From NCBI RefSeq assembly GCF_030866825.1, contig NZ_CP133020.1, forward strand, positions 3,968,001-4,032,000: DNA of 64,000 nucleotides. The letters are read 5' to 3'. Of this stretch, positions 50,246 through 60,795 are shown one piece after another; positions within the stretch are counted from its first letter, which is position 1; each line of letters begins with the position of its first letter. The position numbers and the translations under genes were made by a program. This DNA is from Rathayibacter sp. SW19 (GTDB lineage: Bacteria; Actinomycetota; Actinomycetes; Actinomycetales; Microbacteriaceae). The notes under the pieces are model-generated. The model did not search any database. It was not told the origin of the DNA and saw only the letters and a program-made list of their open reading frames with translations.

Positions 50246-53200
50246 TCAGGCGCGGCGAAGCTCCACCGCTGCCGTTCCGAACCGGGCTACCCGGACAATC
50301 AGACTGTGACCGTTGCGGATGTCGATACCGGCTCGGCGAGCACCGTTCATGCCGGCATTCCACGCCTCCCCGACGGGGTGACTCGTGGTCAGGGTGACGT
50401 CGAGGTTCGATTCCGCGAGCGACTGAAGCTTGACCAGTAAGGTGTTCCGCTCCGTGTTCGCGACACTCAGTATGCGGACACGCGCGTCGTCGATCTCGAG
50501 CAGCGATGTCCTCGCGGCGGGTTCGCCCCCGGCATCCGCTGCCACCGCAAGCAACGGACGCACAAGGTCTTGCGCCAGGTCCGCCCCGCGGATTCCTGCA
50601 GCCTCCACACTCTCGGCCAGGAAGCCCTGCACTCGATAGTGGAACGCCATTTCGAAGGCTTGCCCCGTCGGGAAGTTCGTGTCCCAGATGTTGTTGTGGA
50701 TCCAGGAGAAGATCGTTGCGGGCTCTGCGGCCTTCAGAGTACCGGGAAAGGGTGCGAACGGTAACGCAATATCGCCCACCTGGATGAGTGGGGCATCCTG
50801 GGTGACCAAGGTCGCGGACCTGTCACTCGAGTGCAGCGTCACCCAATCGCGGACGGCGTGCATGTAATCTGCCCCGCCGGGAACGGCCGGAAGGTCATCG
50901 CCTGCAACTGATCCGGCGATCTCGTATCGCACGGTCGGCTGCTCGATCGCGAACGGGAAGGCGAAGAACCCGGACTCCTTTTCTGCCGTGTACGGCTTGA
51001 TAACACGGTTGGTGATATCCACGAAGTCGGACTCACCGATCAATCGCAGCGTGGTCACCACGGAATCCATTCCGACCCCGAAGATTCGGTAGCGCAGCCA
51101 CGACCCGGCAGCATCAGTGGCCGCGCCTTCGAAGGCAACGTGTGAGGGGGTCGCACGGTCCGCGAGCAGCACCAAGTCGGGTCCGTTGTCTGCGATGAAA
51201 CCGGAGAGGTGGTTGAATTCACCGCGGGGTGTGAGTCGATCATGCACATAGCTGTTGAATCCGAACGCGGAGCCGTCGTTCACGAGCTCGCGGCCCGTGA
51301 CCAGATCCCGGATGGACGAAATGGCTCCTGTACAGGGATCGACCTGCACCCGTAGGCGACCGTTCTCCAGTTGCCACACCGGTGCCGCGGCGCTACTCAC
51401 GATCACGGTGCCTTCAGGCGAGGTCGCACGGCCGTGCGTGTCATCAATGACGACATCGACGCGGCGTGAGCCGAGCGCCGGCACCCCCTCGATCAGAAAT
51501 TCGACGAAGCGTCCGGCGTCGCGGTGCACGGGATTGATCTGGTTGCGCTCAGCAAACGCGAGATCCGCTCCCGTGACGGAGTCGACCAGACGGATGCGCG
51601 CGGTCGAGTGCACGAGGCTCTCGGGCACGAATGCGGAGACCAAGCCGCTGCGCTCCATGCCGGCAGTGTTCACGATCCAGACGGATGCGTCTCCGACGCC
51701 GCCGCCCTCCTCGGCGAAGGCGCGCAGTGCCTCCTGAGTCAGCAGCCAGGAGTCCTGCTCGGCACGGATCGCCTTTTCGGCCTTCCAGTGCCACTGGTCG
51801 GTGCCCGAGGACTGGGCTGCGTCGCCGGAAGTCCACGGGGACGCGGCTCCCCACGTGTGCTCGTCGAAGAGTTCGACGCTTTCCCAGGCGTGGTCCATGC
51901 GGGCCGCAAAGCCATCAGCAGCACCTCCGTCGGCACCCGCCCCGACGGCACTGCCGAGCATGGCCACGACAGACCTCGCCTGTGCAAGCGCTGACTGCGC
52001 CCCGCGATTCATCTGCAGTTGGCGGGCGCCCGAGCCAATTCCGTCAGCCCACCAGTCGTTCCAGTCACCCGTGTATGTCTCAATCTCGTCGGTGTGTGCC
52101 GCTTCGATCTGTTCGAAGAAATCCTGAGTGCGAGTGATTTCGAGCTTCGGGTACTCCCAGCGCTCGTTCCACGCTTCGACGACCTCGGACAGTCGCCGGT
52201 TCGGCGGGCAATTGTCGCCCACGCGCCCCATCACTCGCAGATGGATCTCGTCCCACGGGTACGGCGCGCGGTTGAATTCGCGATCGGCACAGGCGAACCC
52301 GAAGACGTTTTCATCGTACGGAAACGAGGCCGTCTCCTCGCGCAGCAGGTACAGCGGAAGCAGGTCGTCGACGTGATCGACGCTGTCATGAAACCCTAGA
52401 TTTGCGGCCTCTTGGTAGGCCATCCCCTGCGCCGTGGTGGTCATCCAGACGAGCACACTGTTGCCTGCGGGTGAGGCCCAGCGGAACAGCCGCGGGAGGT
52501 GTTCGCCGGCACCGAGGTAAGGCACGGACCGGCCTGCCCAGTTGTGTGCGACCGCGAGATACTTCACGCCTGCATCGGCGAGCGCATCGACTGTGCCGCC
52601 GACGCAGCCCGGGACATCCGTCTGGTAGGCAACAGGAACGGTCAGACCGTACCGTTCTGCAATCTCCTGCGAGTACCGCAGCAGCCCGTGCAACTCCTCG
52701 GTCGAACAGGCCTCGGTGTGCAGGTTGAACGGCAACGCGGCAATCTCGATCTTGCCGGCGCGCACTTGGGCCATGAACCGCTCGACGGTCTCCGGTCGTC
52801 TGCGAGCGATCCACTCGCGCAACACCCAGATCGACTCAACGCTCCAGCGGAACGCACTTGCGCCATCTCCGCCGTCGGCTTCGGCGAGACGGAGGGCATC
52901 ATCGAGGTATGCGAGTTGCTCGACAATGACCCGGCCCTGCAGGTCGGTGTAGCCGATGTCAAAGTGGGAATGATGCACGAGAGAAACACTCCAGTGCCGA
53001 ACGGGGCGAACCTCCAGCAGCACCGATTCTTCACCGAGCTCTGGGAACTGAACGCTCACTCGAGCCAGCTGTTCGTGTTCGGGAAGGAAGAAGCGGGCCC
53101 CGCCCGGCGCGTCCTCCGCCTGCAGGTCGAGCACCGTTCCACCCGCCAGCGTGACGATCGCCCTGGATAGCCGCGCGGCGGATCGAACTCGGATCGGCTG

Positions 53201-53359
53201 CTCGGAGCCAGTGTCCGTTCGTCGCAGAAGCGGTTCGGCCACCAGGTCAACTCGCTGGTCGCCGATCTGGAAGGTCTGGAATGCGTTGTTGCGCAGGCCA
53301 TTGATCGCTCGTTCGTGGTCAAACGGATACGTGCGGCGCAGGCCGGTCTGGTCGGTCAT
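50246..53359 (-). CDS. GH38-family alpha-mannosidase, copy 1
   Basis: A 1037-residue cytoplasmic glycosidase. The zinc motif HHSHFDIGYTD (129-139) opens the catalytic domain; TDVPGCVGG with the presumed nucleophile Asp, RLFRWASPAGNSVLVWM and the helical EDF-like region follow, and the C-terminal half is the beta-sandwich domain of GH38 (NDGSAFGFNSYVHDR, WIHNNIWDTNFPTGQAFEMAFHYRV). No signal peptide. AAGGAG six bases before ATG 53359 fixes the start. Last gene of the mannoside operon; acts on an imported alpha-mannoside. Confidence 0.88.
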   Translation of the reverse strand: MTDQTGLRRTYPFDHERAINGLRNNAFQTFQIGDQRVDLVAEPLLRRTDTGSEQPIRVRSAARLSRAIVTLAGGTVLDLQAEDAPGGARFFLPEHEQLARVSVQFPELGEESVLLEVRPVRHWSVSLVHHSHFDIGYTDLQGRVIVEQLAYLDDALRLAEADGGDGASAFRWSVESIWVLREWIARRRPETVERFMAQVRAGKIEIAALPFNLHTEACSTEELHGLLRYSQEIAERYGLTVPVAYQTDVPGCVGGTVDALADAGVKYLAVAHNWAGRSVPYLGAGEHLPRLFRWASPAGNSVLVWMTTTAQGMAYQEAANLGFHDSVDHVDDLLPLYLLREETASFPYDENVFGFACADREFNRAPYPWDEIHLRVMGRVGDNCPPNRRLSEVVEAWNERWEYPKLEITRTQDFFEQIEAAHTDEIETYTGDWNDWWADGIGSGARQLQMNRGAQSALAQARSVVAMLGSAVGAGADGGAADGFAARMDHAWESVELFDEHTWGAASPWTSGDAAQSSGTDQWHWKAEKAIRAEQDSWLLTQEALRAFAEEGGGVGDASVWIVNTAGMERSGLVSAFVPESLVHSTARIRLVDSVTGADLAFAERNQINPVHRDAGRFVEFLIEGVPALGSRRVDVVIDDTHGRATSPEGTVIVSSAAAPVWQLENGRLRVQVDPCTGAISSIRDLVTGRELVNDGSAFGFNSYVHDRLTPRGEFNHLSGFIADNGPDLVLLADRATPSHVAFEGAATDAAGSWLRYRIFGVGMDSVVTTLRLIGESDFVDITNRVIKPYTAEKESGFFAFPFAIEQPTVRYEIAGSVAGDDLPAVPGGADYMHAVRDWVTLHSSDRSATLVTQDAPLIQVGDIALPFAPFPGTLKAAEPATIFSWIHNNIWDTNFPTGQAFEMAFHYRVQGFLAESVEAAGIRGADLAQDLVRPLLAVAADAGGEPAARTSLLEIDDARVRILSVANTERNTLLVKLQSLAESNLDVTLTTSHPVGEAWNAGMNGARRAGIDIRNGHSLIVRVARFGTAAVELRRA

Positions 53360-53378
53360 TGGTGCTCCTTCGGTTGAA

Positions 53379-54392
53379 TCAGTGATTGTGGGAATCGGCC
53401 GGTCGCTCGCCAACCCGCTCCAAATGTCCTGAGTGTGCTGAACGACGAACAGCTTCGACAACGCTCAAGTTCGCCACGACGTCGTCGCCTCTGCCGCTGC
53501 TGCGGGTGATATCACCGGTTCGCCGCACGAATTCTTCGAGTTGGTAGTCGAAACTGGTGCGTCCGGCGACGGTGCCCACCTCGGTCGGGCCAACGGTCGG
53601 CCTGATGCGGAAGCTGTGGCCGTGGTGCGGGCCAATCGGTCCGGTTGCCACGACTTCTGCCTCCTCGAAGCTCAAAGCGAGCGAGACTGGATCGTCTCGG
53701 TCGAACGAGCATTGGATGGTTGCAGCGCGGCCGTCTGGGAAATTCAACTCGGCAGACGTCTCTGAATCCGCCCCGCTGGGATTCAGGCGCTGCTTCGCCC
53801 GGACGCCGATCGGCTCAGCGTCGAAGAGCAGGCGTGTCCAGTGCGCACCATAGACGCCGTTGTGCAGCAGCGCCCCGCCACCGAGCTCGGCCACGTGCAG
53901 GATTGACGCAGGGTGATATGCACGTGTGCCGTTGATGACAGAGCGGATCGACCGCAGATTCCCGAAACGCCCAGAAGCGACGAGTTGCTCGAGGAGCCCG
54001 AAAAAGGGATGGAAGCGATAGTGGAAACCCTCCATGACGACCCGGCCCGCGACTGCTGCGGCGGCCTTGATTGCCCGAGCTTCCTCGGCGCTGACAGCGA
54101 TCGGTTTCTCGCAGAGCACATGTTTTCCCGCCTCAAGGGCCGCGATCGTCCAGCGCGCGTGGTCCGAAGCGGCATTGGACACATACACCGCATCTATGTC
54201 GGCATCCGCGAGAATATCCTCATAGTCACCGGAGGCGCGAGGAATTTCCCACAAGCCGGCAAATGCATCGGCGGCTCCGGGGCGCACCGCAGCGACGCGG
54301 ATCACCTGAACGTCGTCTCGACGCCCCGCTGGTTCGAGCAAGGCCTCCGCTGCGATGTTCGACGCAGCGATCATCCCGAACTTTGTCACCAT
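53379..54392 (-). CDS. Gfo/Idh/MocA oxidoreductase between the mannosidases
   Basis: A 337-residue NAD(P)-dependent dehydrogenase: FGMIAASNIAAEALLEP, EKP motif HVLCEKPIAVSAEEARAIKAA, MEGFHYRFHPFFGLLEQLV and GGGALLHNGVYGAHWTRLLF. It resembles dimeric dihydrodiol/sugar dehydrogenases. Position 19 bp before mannosidase 1 and 53 bp after mannosidase 2 places it in the same operon; it may oxidise the released sugar or prepare the glycoside for cleavage. Confidence 0.88.
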   Translation of the reverse strand: MVTKFGMIAASNIAAEALLEPAGRRDDVQVIRVAAVRPGAADAFAGLWEIPRASGDYEDILADADIDAVYVSNAASDHARWTIAALEAGKHVLCEKPIAVSAEEARAIKAAAAVAGRVVMEGFHYRFHPFFGLLEQLVASGRFGNLRSIRSVINGTRAYHPASILHVAELGGGALLHNGVYGAHWTRLLFDAEPIGVRAKQRLNPSGADSETSAELNFPDGRAATIQCSFDRDDPVSLALSFEEAEVVATGPIGPHHGHSFRIRPTVGPTEVGTVAGRTSFDYQLEEFVRRTGDITRSSGRGDDVVANLSVVEAVRRSAHSGHLERVGERPADSHNH

Positions 54393-54445
54393 CAGGCGCT
54401 TCTCCGTCGTCGAGACGAGATCATTCTGTAGAAGCCACCCATGAA

Positions 54446-57400
54446 CTACGGAGTCTTTACAACGGCCTTGACTGCCGCCGCCTCGAAGCGTCGCAGTTGC
54501 AGGGATGCGGAATTGCCGCTCACGACGAGGTCGGCGAGCTCGTCTCCGAGATAGGTCGACGCGGCCGCGCGCAGAAGTTCGCGACCGAACCGGAGTTCGA
54601 CCTGCACCGGCTCGTCGGCGAATGACTGAAGCCGCACGATCATGGCACCATCATCCGCTTGGGCCAATCCCACGACCTGCACTCGTGGGTCGGATATTGT
54701 CAGCGCGCTCTGCTCCGCCGGCCCATCCGTATCGGTCCCCGTCGCGCGCGCGGCGCGCAGCGGATGCACAAGTGCGGCCGCCGTGCGCAACGCGAGCTCG
54801 CTCGGCGACTCGTCGCTGCCCTCGCGGACACCGACGGCATAGCCGAATGTGGCCTCGAACCCCTGTTCGATCGGAAAGTTCGTGTCCCAGACGTTGTTGT
54901 GCACCCACGAGTAAACAGTTCCCGGCTCTGACGGGCTCGTGCTCGCCGGGAACGGCGCATACGGCACCGCGATCGCATGCGGCTCGACCAGCGGCGCGTC
55001 TCTCGTCACCCATGCCACCGCATTGTCTTCGTTCTCCACGAGGACCCAGTCGCGGATGCCGCGCATGTGCTGCGGAGCACCCGGGATGTGCGGCAACCCA
55101 TCACCCGTGACGCCGCCCGAGACCTCGAACCGCATGCGAGCGGCGTCTCCGGCGAACGGAAAGCTGAAGTACGCGCTCTCTTTGACCAGACGCGACGGCT
55201 TGGACAGGCGGTTCTCGATCAGCAGCCGCGGCTCTCCATGACGCAGACGGAGAGTCACCCTCACCCAGTTGACACCGTCTGCCTGATACTCGTAGACCAG
55301 TGTTTGCTCGAGCTCCGTTGTGGTGCGGTCGACGACGCGCGACGGCCGCGCAAGGGTGCGGGTTGCAAGCATCTCGAGTCGCTCACTCACCGCGAGCTTG
55401 TTCGCCAAATGGTTGAATCCGACTCCCGAGCTTGCATACTCGTCGTAGACGTAGCCGTTGAATCCGACGACGGCATCCTGGTTGACCAGCTCCCGGCCGG
55501 TCCGCTTCTCGACAATCGATGCGATGGTCGACATATGTTCGTCGACGCGCACAGTGAGATACTCGTTCTCGAGCGTCAGGAGCTCGCCGCGCGGCATCCG
55601 CTCGGTATCGGATCCTTCACTGCGGCCGGAGTCCCCGAGAGAGATCAGTCCGTATTCGCTGCTTCCTGATGCACTCCGCGATGCGGCCTGCTGCTGATGC
55701 CCCGTGGCCGTCGCGGCACGAGCGCCGCCGGCGGCCAGAACGTCGACGCGGACAGAGCCTAACGCCGGGACATTCTCTAGGCGTGCCTCGACCCAGCGGC
55801 CCGACTCCCGGTGGGCGGCGTTTGACTGTTGTTCGAGCACGAATGGCACACGCGACCCGTCGCGGCCGTCGACCAGCTCGATCTCGGTGCTGAACGGCAC
55901 AGCCGCCTCCGGCAGCAGGAATCGGACGACGCCGCTGCGGCGCAGACTGGTCGGGTTGGCGATGACGAAGCTGGCGGCCGCGTCCGGGGCGGTCGCGACC
56001 ATCTGGCCAAGGTAGGCCAGTGCGGTCTCCAGGAGTTCTGACGACCTCTGCTGCGCGACCAGGCTCTGTGCAACTTTCCACTGCCACTGCAGCTCTCCGG
56101 AGGAGAACCCCTCGTCGCCGTGGGTCCAGGAATTGCCGGCTCCCCACGTGTGCTCGTTGAACATTGAAATCGCGTCATACGTTTCGGATGACCGCGTAGC
56201 CTCATCCCGTACCGCCTGACCGCCGGACAGCGCACTCAGCTGGGAGATCGTGCGACCCTCGACCACCTCGGCCTGAGCCTTGCGCATGAAAGCCATCGGC
56301 ACTGCAGCCGAGCCGACGCCTTCGACCCACCAGTCGCCCCAGTCGCCTTCGACTGTGATGAGTTCATCACCGAGTCGTGCCTCGGCATCTTCAAAGAAGT
56401 CCTCATTGCGCGAGACTCGCAGTCGTGGCGAATCCCACGTGTCGTTCCATTGCCGAACGATGCTCGGCAATGCCAGTCGCGCGGGAGCATTGTCGCCCAT
56501 GAAGCCCTGAACGCGCAGGTGCAAAATATCCCACGGGTATGGGTCCCGCCCGTCCAGAGATTCGCCATGCGCGCCGAACACGCCGGGTGGGAATGGGTAA
56601 CCCTTGGTGGCCATCGCGGTGAGGTAGGCCGGGAAGTAGTTCTCGACTTGCTCGATCCCCTCGGTGAACCCCACCATGGGGCCTTCCATATACGCCAGCC
56701 CGTGTGGGCTGTCTGTCATCCACACGAGCACTTCGTTGCCCGCGAGCGAGCGCCAGCGGAAGAGGCGCGGCAAGTTGAGAGCGCCGGTCGTGTGGGGCTG
56801 TGAGCGGCCGGCCCAGTTGTGCGCGACTGAGAGATACTTCACGCCGACTTCCTGCAGCGCGTCGGGCAGGCCCGCGACCTGTCCGGGCACGTCGGTCTGC
56901 ATGGCGGATGCGAATGGGATGCCGTATTCGTCGCGCAACCGGCGAGCGCCGCGCAACAGTTCGTGCAGTTCGTCGGTCGAGCACACGTCGGTGTGCAGGT
57001 TGTACGGCAGCGCGCTGAGGCCAATCGAGCCGGCCTTGACGTGCCGCACCAATCGATCCATCTGATTCTCGGGGCGATGTGCCTGCCAGTCGGAGATCGC
57101 CCACAGTGCTTCGCTGTTCCACCGGAAACGGGCCTCCTCCGGCCACTGCTCGGTTTCCTCGATCAGGTCGAGGGCGCTGTCCAGGTACGAGCGCTGCGCA
57201 GCAAACACCTCCGTCTGCCGGTCTGTGTAGCCGAAGTCAAAATGCGAGTGATGCACCAGGTGAATGGTCCACTCGCGCTGATTCTCAAGCAGAAACTCGA
57301 TCCGCTCCGCTCCGACCTCCGGCACGGCCAGGCTCACCTGCACCGGCTCATCCACCGTCCGAACGAGCAGGCGAAGACTCCCGGCCGGACCGTCTTCGAC

Positions 57401-57655
57401 CGCGACAACCAGTTCACTGCCGTCGGAGGTTGTCAGCGAAGGGCGAAGCGCACGGCCGGCGAGTTCTACGTCGCGGCCGATCATGCGCACGCTCTGCACG
57501 CGCACACCATTGACGGTCTTCATGAGCGGTTCCAACAGAATGGCGACACCGGTGGAGCCGACGGTGGCCTCCGCGCAAATTGCGCGCTCGATCAGGCCGA
57601 GCCGGGCATCCTGATCGTCCCATGGTCGGGTCTTGATGAGCTTGCGTACGGACAC
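54446..57655 (-). CDS. GH38-family alpha-mannosidase, copy 2
   Basis: A 1069-residue enzyme with HHSHFDFGYTD at 135-145, QTDVPGQVAGLPDAL (nucleophile region), YLSVAHNWAGRSQPH and the beta-sandwich end VNQDAVVGFNGYVYDEY and WVHNNVWDTNFPIEQGFEATFGY. It is a clear but distant paralogue of copy 1. Differs in an extra N-terminal stretch and a Ser/Ala-rich insertion near 655-690. GTG start 57655 has GAGG seven bases upstream. Follows the ABC permeases by 78 bp. Confidence 0.88.
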   Translation of the reverse strand: MSVRKLIKTRPWDDQDARLGLIERAICAEATVGSTGVAILLEPLMKTVNGVRVQSVRMIGRDVELAGRALRPSLTTSDGSELVVAVEDGPAGSLRLLVRTVDEPVQVSLAVPEVGAERIEFLLENQREWTIHLVHHSHFDFGYTDRQTEVFAAQRSYLDSALDLIEETEQWPEEARFRWNSEALWAISDWQAHRPENQMDRLVRHVKAGSIGLSALPYNLHTDVCSTDELHELLRGARRLRDEYGIPFASAMQTDVPGQVAGLPDALQEVGVKYLSVAHNWAGRSQPHTTGALNLPRLFRWRSLAGNEVLVWMTDSPHGLAYMEGPMVGFTEGIEQVENYFPAYLTAMATKGYPFPPGVFGAHGESLDGRDPYPWDILHLRVQGFMGDNAPARLALPSIVRQWNDTWDSPRLRVSRNEDFFEDAEARLGDELITVEGDWGDWWVEGVGSAAVPMAFMRKAQAEVVEGRTISQLSALSGGQAVRDEATRSSETYDAISMFNEHTWGAGNSWTHGDEGFSSGELQWQWKVAQSLVAQQRSSELLETALAYLGQMVATAPDAAASFVIANPTSLRRSGVVRFLLPEAAVPFSTEIELVDGRDGSRVPFVLEQQSNAAHRESGRWVEARLENVPALGSVRVDVLAAGGARAATATGHQQQAASRSASGSSEYGLISLGDSGRSEGSDTERMPRGELLTLENEYLTVRVDEHMSTIASIVEKRTGRELVNQDAVVGFNGYVYDEYASSGVGFNHLANKLAVSERLEMLATRTLARPSRVVDRTTTELEQTLVYEYQADGVNWVRVTLRLRHGEPRLLIENRLSKPSRLVKESAYFSFPFAGDAARMRFEVSGGVTGDGLPHIPGAPQHMRGIRDWVLVENEDNAVAWVTRDAPLVEPHAIAVPYAPFPASTSPSEPGTVYSWVHNNVWDTNFPIEQGFEATFGYAVGVREGSDESPSELALRTAAALVHPLRAARATGTDTDGPAEQSALTISDPRVQVVGLAQADDGAMIVRLQSFADEPVQVELRFGRELLRAAASTYLGDELADLVVSGNSASLQLRRFEAAAVKAVVKTP

Positions 57656-57733
57656 GAACGTTCCTCTTTCCGTGGATGAAAGTGACGAGAGGTAGGTGCA
57701 GCAGTCGGTCGACTGCAGCGGGCGCGAGGGCGC

Positions 57734-58552
57734 TCAGTATTGACCCAGTGTGAGCCCCTTCTGGAAGAACTTCTGAGTAAAGAGGAAGAGCACAGCGGTC
57801 GGCACCGAGACAAGGAGCGCTGCAGTGAGGGTGACCGTGTAACCGGGGCCGCCGCCCTGCGTTGATTGGAGTGCGTTGAGCAGTGGCATCAACGGGCGCG
57901 CGTCGCTTTGGGTGAGGATCAACGACAGCAAGAAATCGTTCCACACCCACGTCGCTTGGAGGATGAATACCACCACGAGCGCGCTGGTGCTCATCGGCAG
58001 GTAGATGCGTGTGAAGATCTGCCACATATTCGCTCCGTCGACGACGGATGCTTCGAACACCGTTTCCGCGATGCCTGCGAAGAAATTGCGCATGACAAAC
58101 GCCGAGAACGGTAGGGCCACGATCGAGTAGATGATGATCATCCCGACGATCGTGTCGTACATCCCGGAGTTGGCGTAGAAGCTGAACCACGGAATCAGCA
58201 TCATCTGAATCGGAAAAACGGTGCCGCAGAAGACGATGAAGAACCACGCGAAACCATGCTTGAGCTTCAACACGATCACAGCGAAGCCGATACACGCGCC
58301 GAGGATGACGGCGATGACCGGTGCAATAATCGCATAGATCGCCGAGACACCGAAGCCTGCTGAAACGTCCGTCGTTGTGAAGACCAGAACGACGTTCGCC
58401 CAGAAGTCACCGAGATTCCCGGTCGTCCACAGTTGCGTGCCGGAGAAGCCTGCGTTCGACTTGCTGGAATTGGCGAGCAGCAGATAGATCGGCAAAAGCC
58501 AAACGATCCCGAGGATGCTCAGAACGAGGTACCGGCCGATGCGTCCGATCAT
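57734..58552 (-). CDS. Sugar ABC permease, MalG type
   Basis: A 272-residue permease with six membrane segments and the EAA loop ETVFEASVVDGANMWQIFTRIYLPMS. MalG/CUT1 family. Start overlaps the stop of the MalF-type permease (ATGA). Second membrane subunit of the importer in the mannoside operon; its ATPase is not encoded here and may be a shared MsiK-like protein. Confidence 0.92.
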   Translation of the reverse strand: MIGRIGRYLVLSILGIVWLLPIYLLLANSSKSNAGFSGTQLWTTGNLGDFWANVVLVFTTTDVSAGFGVSAIYAIIAPVIAVILGACIGFAVIVLKLKHGFAWFFIVFCGTVFPIQMMLIPWFSFYANSGMYDTIVGMIIIYSIVALPFSAFVMRNFFAGIAETVFEASVVDGANMWQIFTRIYLPMSTSALVVVFILQATWVWNDFLLSLILTQSDARPLMPLLNALQSTQGGGPGYTVTLTAALLVSVPTAVLFLFTQKFFQKGLTLGQY

Positions 58553-59451
58553 GCTTGTGCCACCTTCCCGCGACCTGACGAGTCTCCGATGGTGAGCTGC
58601 CGCCGCAGGTAGAGAACTGAGGCGGCCACGGTGACGATTGTCAAGAAGATCGCCACTGCCGCACCCAGCCCGTATTCACTGTTCTGAAATGTGTCTGCAT
58701 ACATCGTCACGCCTAGGGTCTCGGAGACACGGTTCGGCCCGCCCTGGGTCATCGTCTCCACGATGTCGAACGTCTTCAGACTGTTGACGATGGACAGCCC
58801 GACGACGATCGTGGTTGAAGGTCGCAGCAGCGGCCACACCATCGACGTGAAGAGTCGCCACCCGTTCGCCCCATCGATCCTGGCCGCCTCCAGCGGCTCC
58901 TTCGGGATCGACTGCAATCCCACGATGAAGAGCAAGGCGTTGACCCCGATCCCCTGCCATGCCGACGCGAAAATCATCACGATCGTGTTGAGCGGCGCTT
59001 CCTGCAACCATCGCGTCTCCGCGCCCGGAAGGTTAAAGAATGCCAGCGCCTGCGACAGTGCTCCGCCGTTCTGGAAGATGAAGTTGAAGACCACACCAAT
59101 GGCGACACCTGACAGCGCGTAGGGAATGAGAAAGGGGATCCGAAACCACGTCCCCCCTTTGAGCCCGAAGGTCAAATAAGCGACCACCAGCCCAATTCCG
59201 ACTGGGACGATCAACGTGCCCACGACCCAGATCGCCGTGTTCATCACCGAGGTGAGGAACGCCGGATCCTGGAACATCGTCACATAGTTCTGAAACCCGA
59301 CGAACTGCGGTGTGCCCAACCCGTTGTAGCTCGTCAAGCTCAGGTACATCGTGTAGACAATCGGGATGTACATGGCCAGGAGCACAAGGAGCACGCCTGG
59401 GCCGGCAAAGGCCCAGGCGGCCCGCTGATACCCCATAGGTTTGGAGTTCAT
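58549..59451 (-). CDS. Sugar ABC permease, MalF type
   Basis: A 300-residue permease, six helices, EAA loop EPLEAARIDGANGWRLFTSMVWPLLRP. CUT1 family. ATG 59451 lies seven bases after the binding-protein stop; a GTG at 59457 abuts that stop and is possible. Partner of the MalG-type subunit. Confidence 0.92.
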   Translation of the reverse strand: MNSKPMGYQRAAWAFAGPGVLLVLLAMYIPIVYTMYLSLTSYNGLGTPQFVGFQNYVTMFQDPAFLTSVMNTAIWVVGTLIVPVGIGLVVAYLTFGLKGGTWFRIPFLIPYALSGVAIGVVFNFIFQNGGALSQALAFFNLPGAETRWLQEAPLNTIVMIFASAWQGIGVNALLFIVGLQSIPKEPLEAARIDGANGWRLFTSMVWPLLRPSTTIVVGLSIVNSLKTFDIVETMTQGGPNRVSETLGVTMYADTFQNSEYGLGAAVAIFLTIVTVAASVLYLRRQLTIGDSSGRGKVAQA

Positions 59452-59457
59452 CAGCAC

Positions 59458-60714
59458 TTACTTGTTGCTGGCCCAGTACTGCGCAGATGTGCTTTCGATG
59501 CTCTGCAAGTACTTGGTCGGGTCGCCTGGGTTAGTCATGAACCCGGTGAAGTTGTTCAACGCAGCTGTCAGAACCGGAGCCGGCGCGGCCTCGTAGTAGC
59601 GGAGGTAGGCCTCGAACTTCGCCTCATCCGTCACCTGCTTGCCGAAGTCCTGTAGTGTCGCGTTGGCCGCCGTCGCCTGCGGGTTGTAGGGCAAGATTCC
59701 CTGCGCCTTCGACCAGGTCGTCTGAGCCTTGGGACTCATCAGCCATTGCGCGTACTTGAGTGCCAGCGTCTTGTTGGCCCCCTTCGCCGTGACACACACC
59801 GGGGCCGGCTCGACCGCGACGGGCGTCTTGCCGTTCTGGGTCTTGATTGCAGGGATTGGGAAAATGCCCCAGTCGGTGCCCGGCTTCATGCCTACCTGGC
59901 CGAGCGTGCCCGGGTACCACGTGCCGAACGGCTGCATGGCGGACTGCCCGTCTTTGAAGTTGGTCTGACTTTGCGTCTTGGAACCCGGGTCGCTGAAGTA
60001 GCCCTTCTGCAACATCTGGAGCCAGACATCCATCGCGGCCTTGACCTGCGGGTCGGTGTACGACGCCTTTCCGTCGTTGATTGCATTGTATTGGCTGACA
60101 TCCGTCCCGGTCATCGTGATCATGTACCACACGAACGCCCAGGGATTGCCGCTCTGACTGTAGAAGGGGGTAATGCCGTGCGATTTCAGCGTCGCCGCAA
60201 CGTCCAGCATTCCGCTCCACGTGGTGGGCGGCGTCAGGTTGTACTTGGCGAACATCGCCTTGTTGTAGTACATCCCCCAGTAGTCAACCTCGAGCGGCAC
60301 ACAGTACTGCTTGCCATTGATCGTGAACATCTTCTCGATCGCCGGCGAAACCCACTTGTCTGCAATCGCTTGCTTCCAGATGCTACTGGTGTCAGCGACG
60401 AGTCCCTGCTTCACGAGCTGCTCGAGCTGGGTACCGGTGTGCCACGTGAAAATATCCGGCGCCTTGGGGGTTCGCAGTGACTGCTTGACGAATGCCTGGA
60501 ACTGATTTTGGTCGCTGTAGGTGCTGGTCTTGAGTGATACGCCGATTTCCTTCTTAGCGGCCGTCGATAGTGGGTCGTAGTTCCACCCCTTGTCCTCGGT
60601 GAAATTGATTGTTCCGGTCTTCGCTGTCGTGCCGCTTGAAGATGAGCAGGCGACGAGGCCGGCCGTTGCTGTAATGACAATCGCCGCTGCAGCGAGCCAT
60701 TTCTGAGCCTTCAC
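59458..60714 (-). CDS. Sugar-binding lipoprotein of the mannoside importer
   Basis: A 418-residue extracellular solute-binding protein (family 1): lipoprotein signal ending ATAGLVAC, then NFTEDKGWNYDPLS, FTWHTGTQLEQLVKQGLV, MFTINGKQYCVPLEVDYWGMYYNKAMF typical of oligosaccharide binders. GTG 60714 is chosen since AAGGGAG lies five bases upstream; ATG 60732 has none. First gene of the six-gene leftward operon, under two LacI operators. Confidence 0.92.
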   Translation of the reverse strand: MKAQKWLAAAAIVITATAGLVACSSSSGTTAKTGTINFTEDKGWNYDPLSTAAKKEIGVSLKTSTYSDQNQFQAFVKQSLRTPKAPDIFTWHTGTQLEQLVKQGLVADTSSIWKQAIADKWVSPAIEKMFTINGKQYCVPLEVDYWGMYYNKAMFAKYNLTPPTTWSGMLDVAATLKSHGITPFYSQSGNPWAFVWYMITMTGTDVSQYNAINDGKASYTDPQVKAAMDVWLQMLQKGYFSDPGSKTQSQTNFKDGQSAMQPFGTWYPGTLGQVGMKPGTDWGIFPIPAIKTQNGKTPVAVEPAPVCVTAKGANKTLALKYAQWLMSPKAQTTWSKAQGILPYNPQATAANATLQDFGKQVTDEAKFEAYLRYYEAAPAPVLTAALNNFTGFMTNPGDPTKYLQSIESTSAQYWASNK

Positions 60715-60743
60715 AGGAACTCCCTTGTTCAATGATTTGGGTT

Positions 60744-60795
60744 GGTATCGTTACCAATGGGTTGAAAGTATCACACCGATTCTGGTAACGCAACC
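60744..60795 (-). promoter_or_regulatory. Mannoside operon promoter with two LacI-type operators
   Basis: GGTATCGTTACC (60744-60755) and GGTAACGCAACC (60784-60795), centres 40 bp apart, flank an extended -10 (minus strand TGTGATACT). Each is a near match to GGTAACGTTACC. Arrangement fits repression, possibly with looping. Confidence 0.65.
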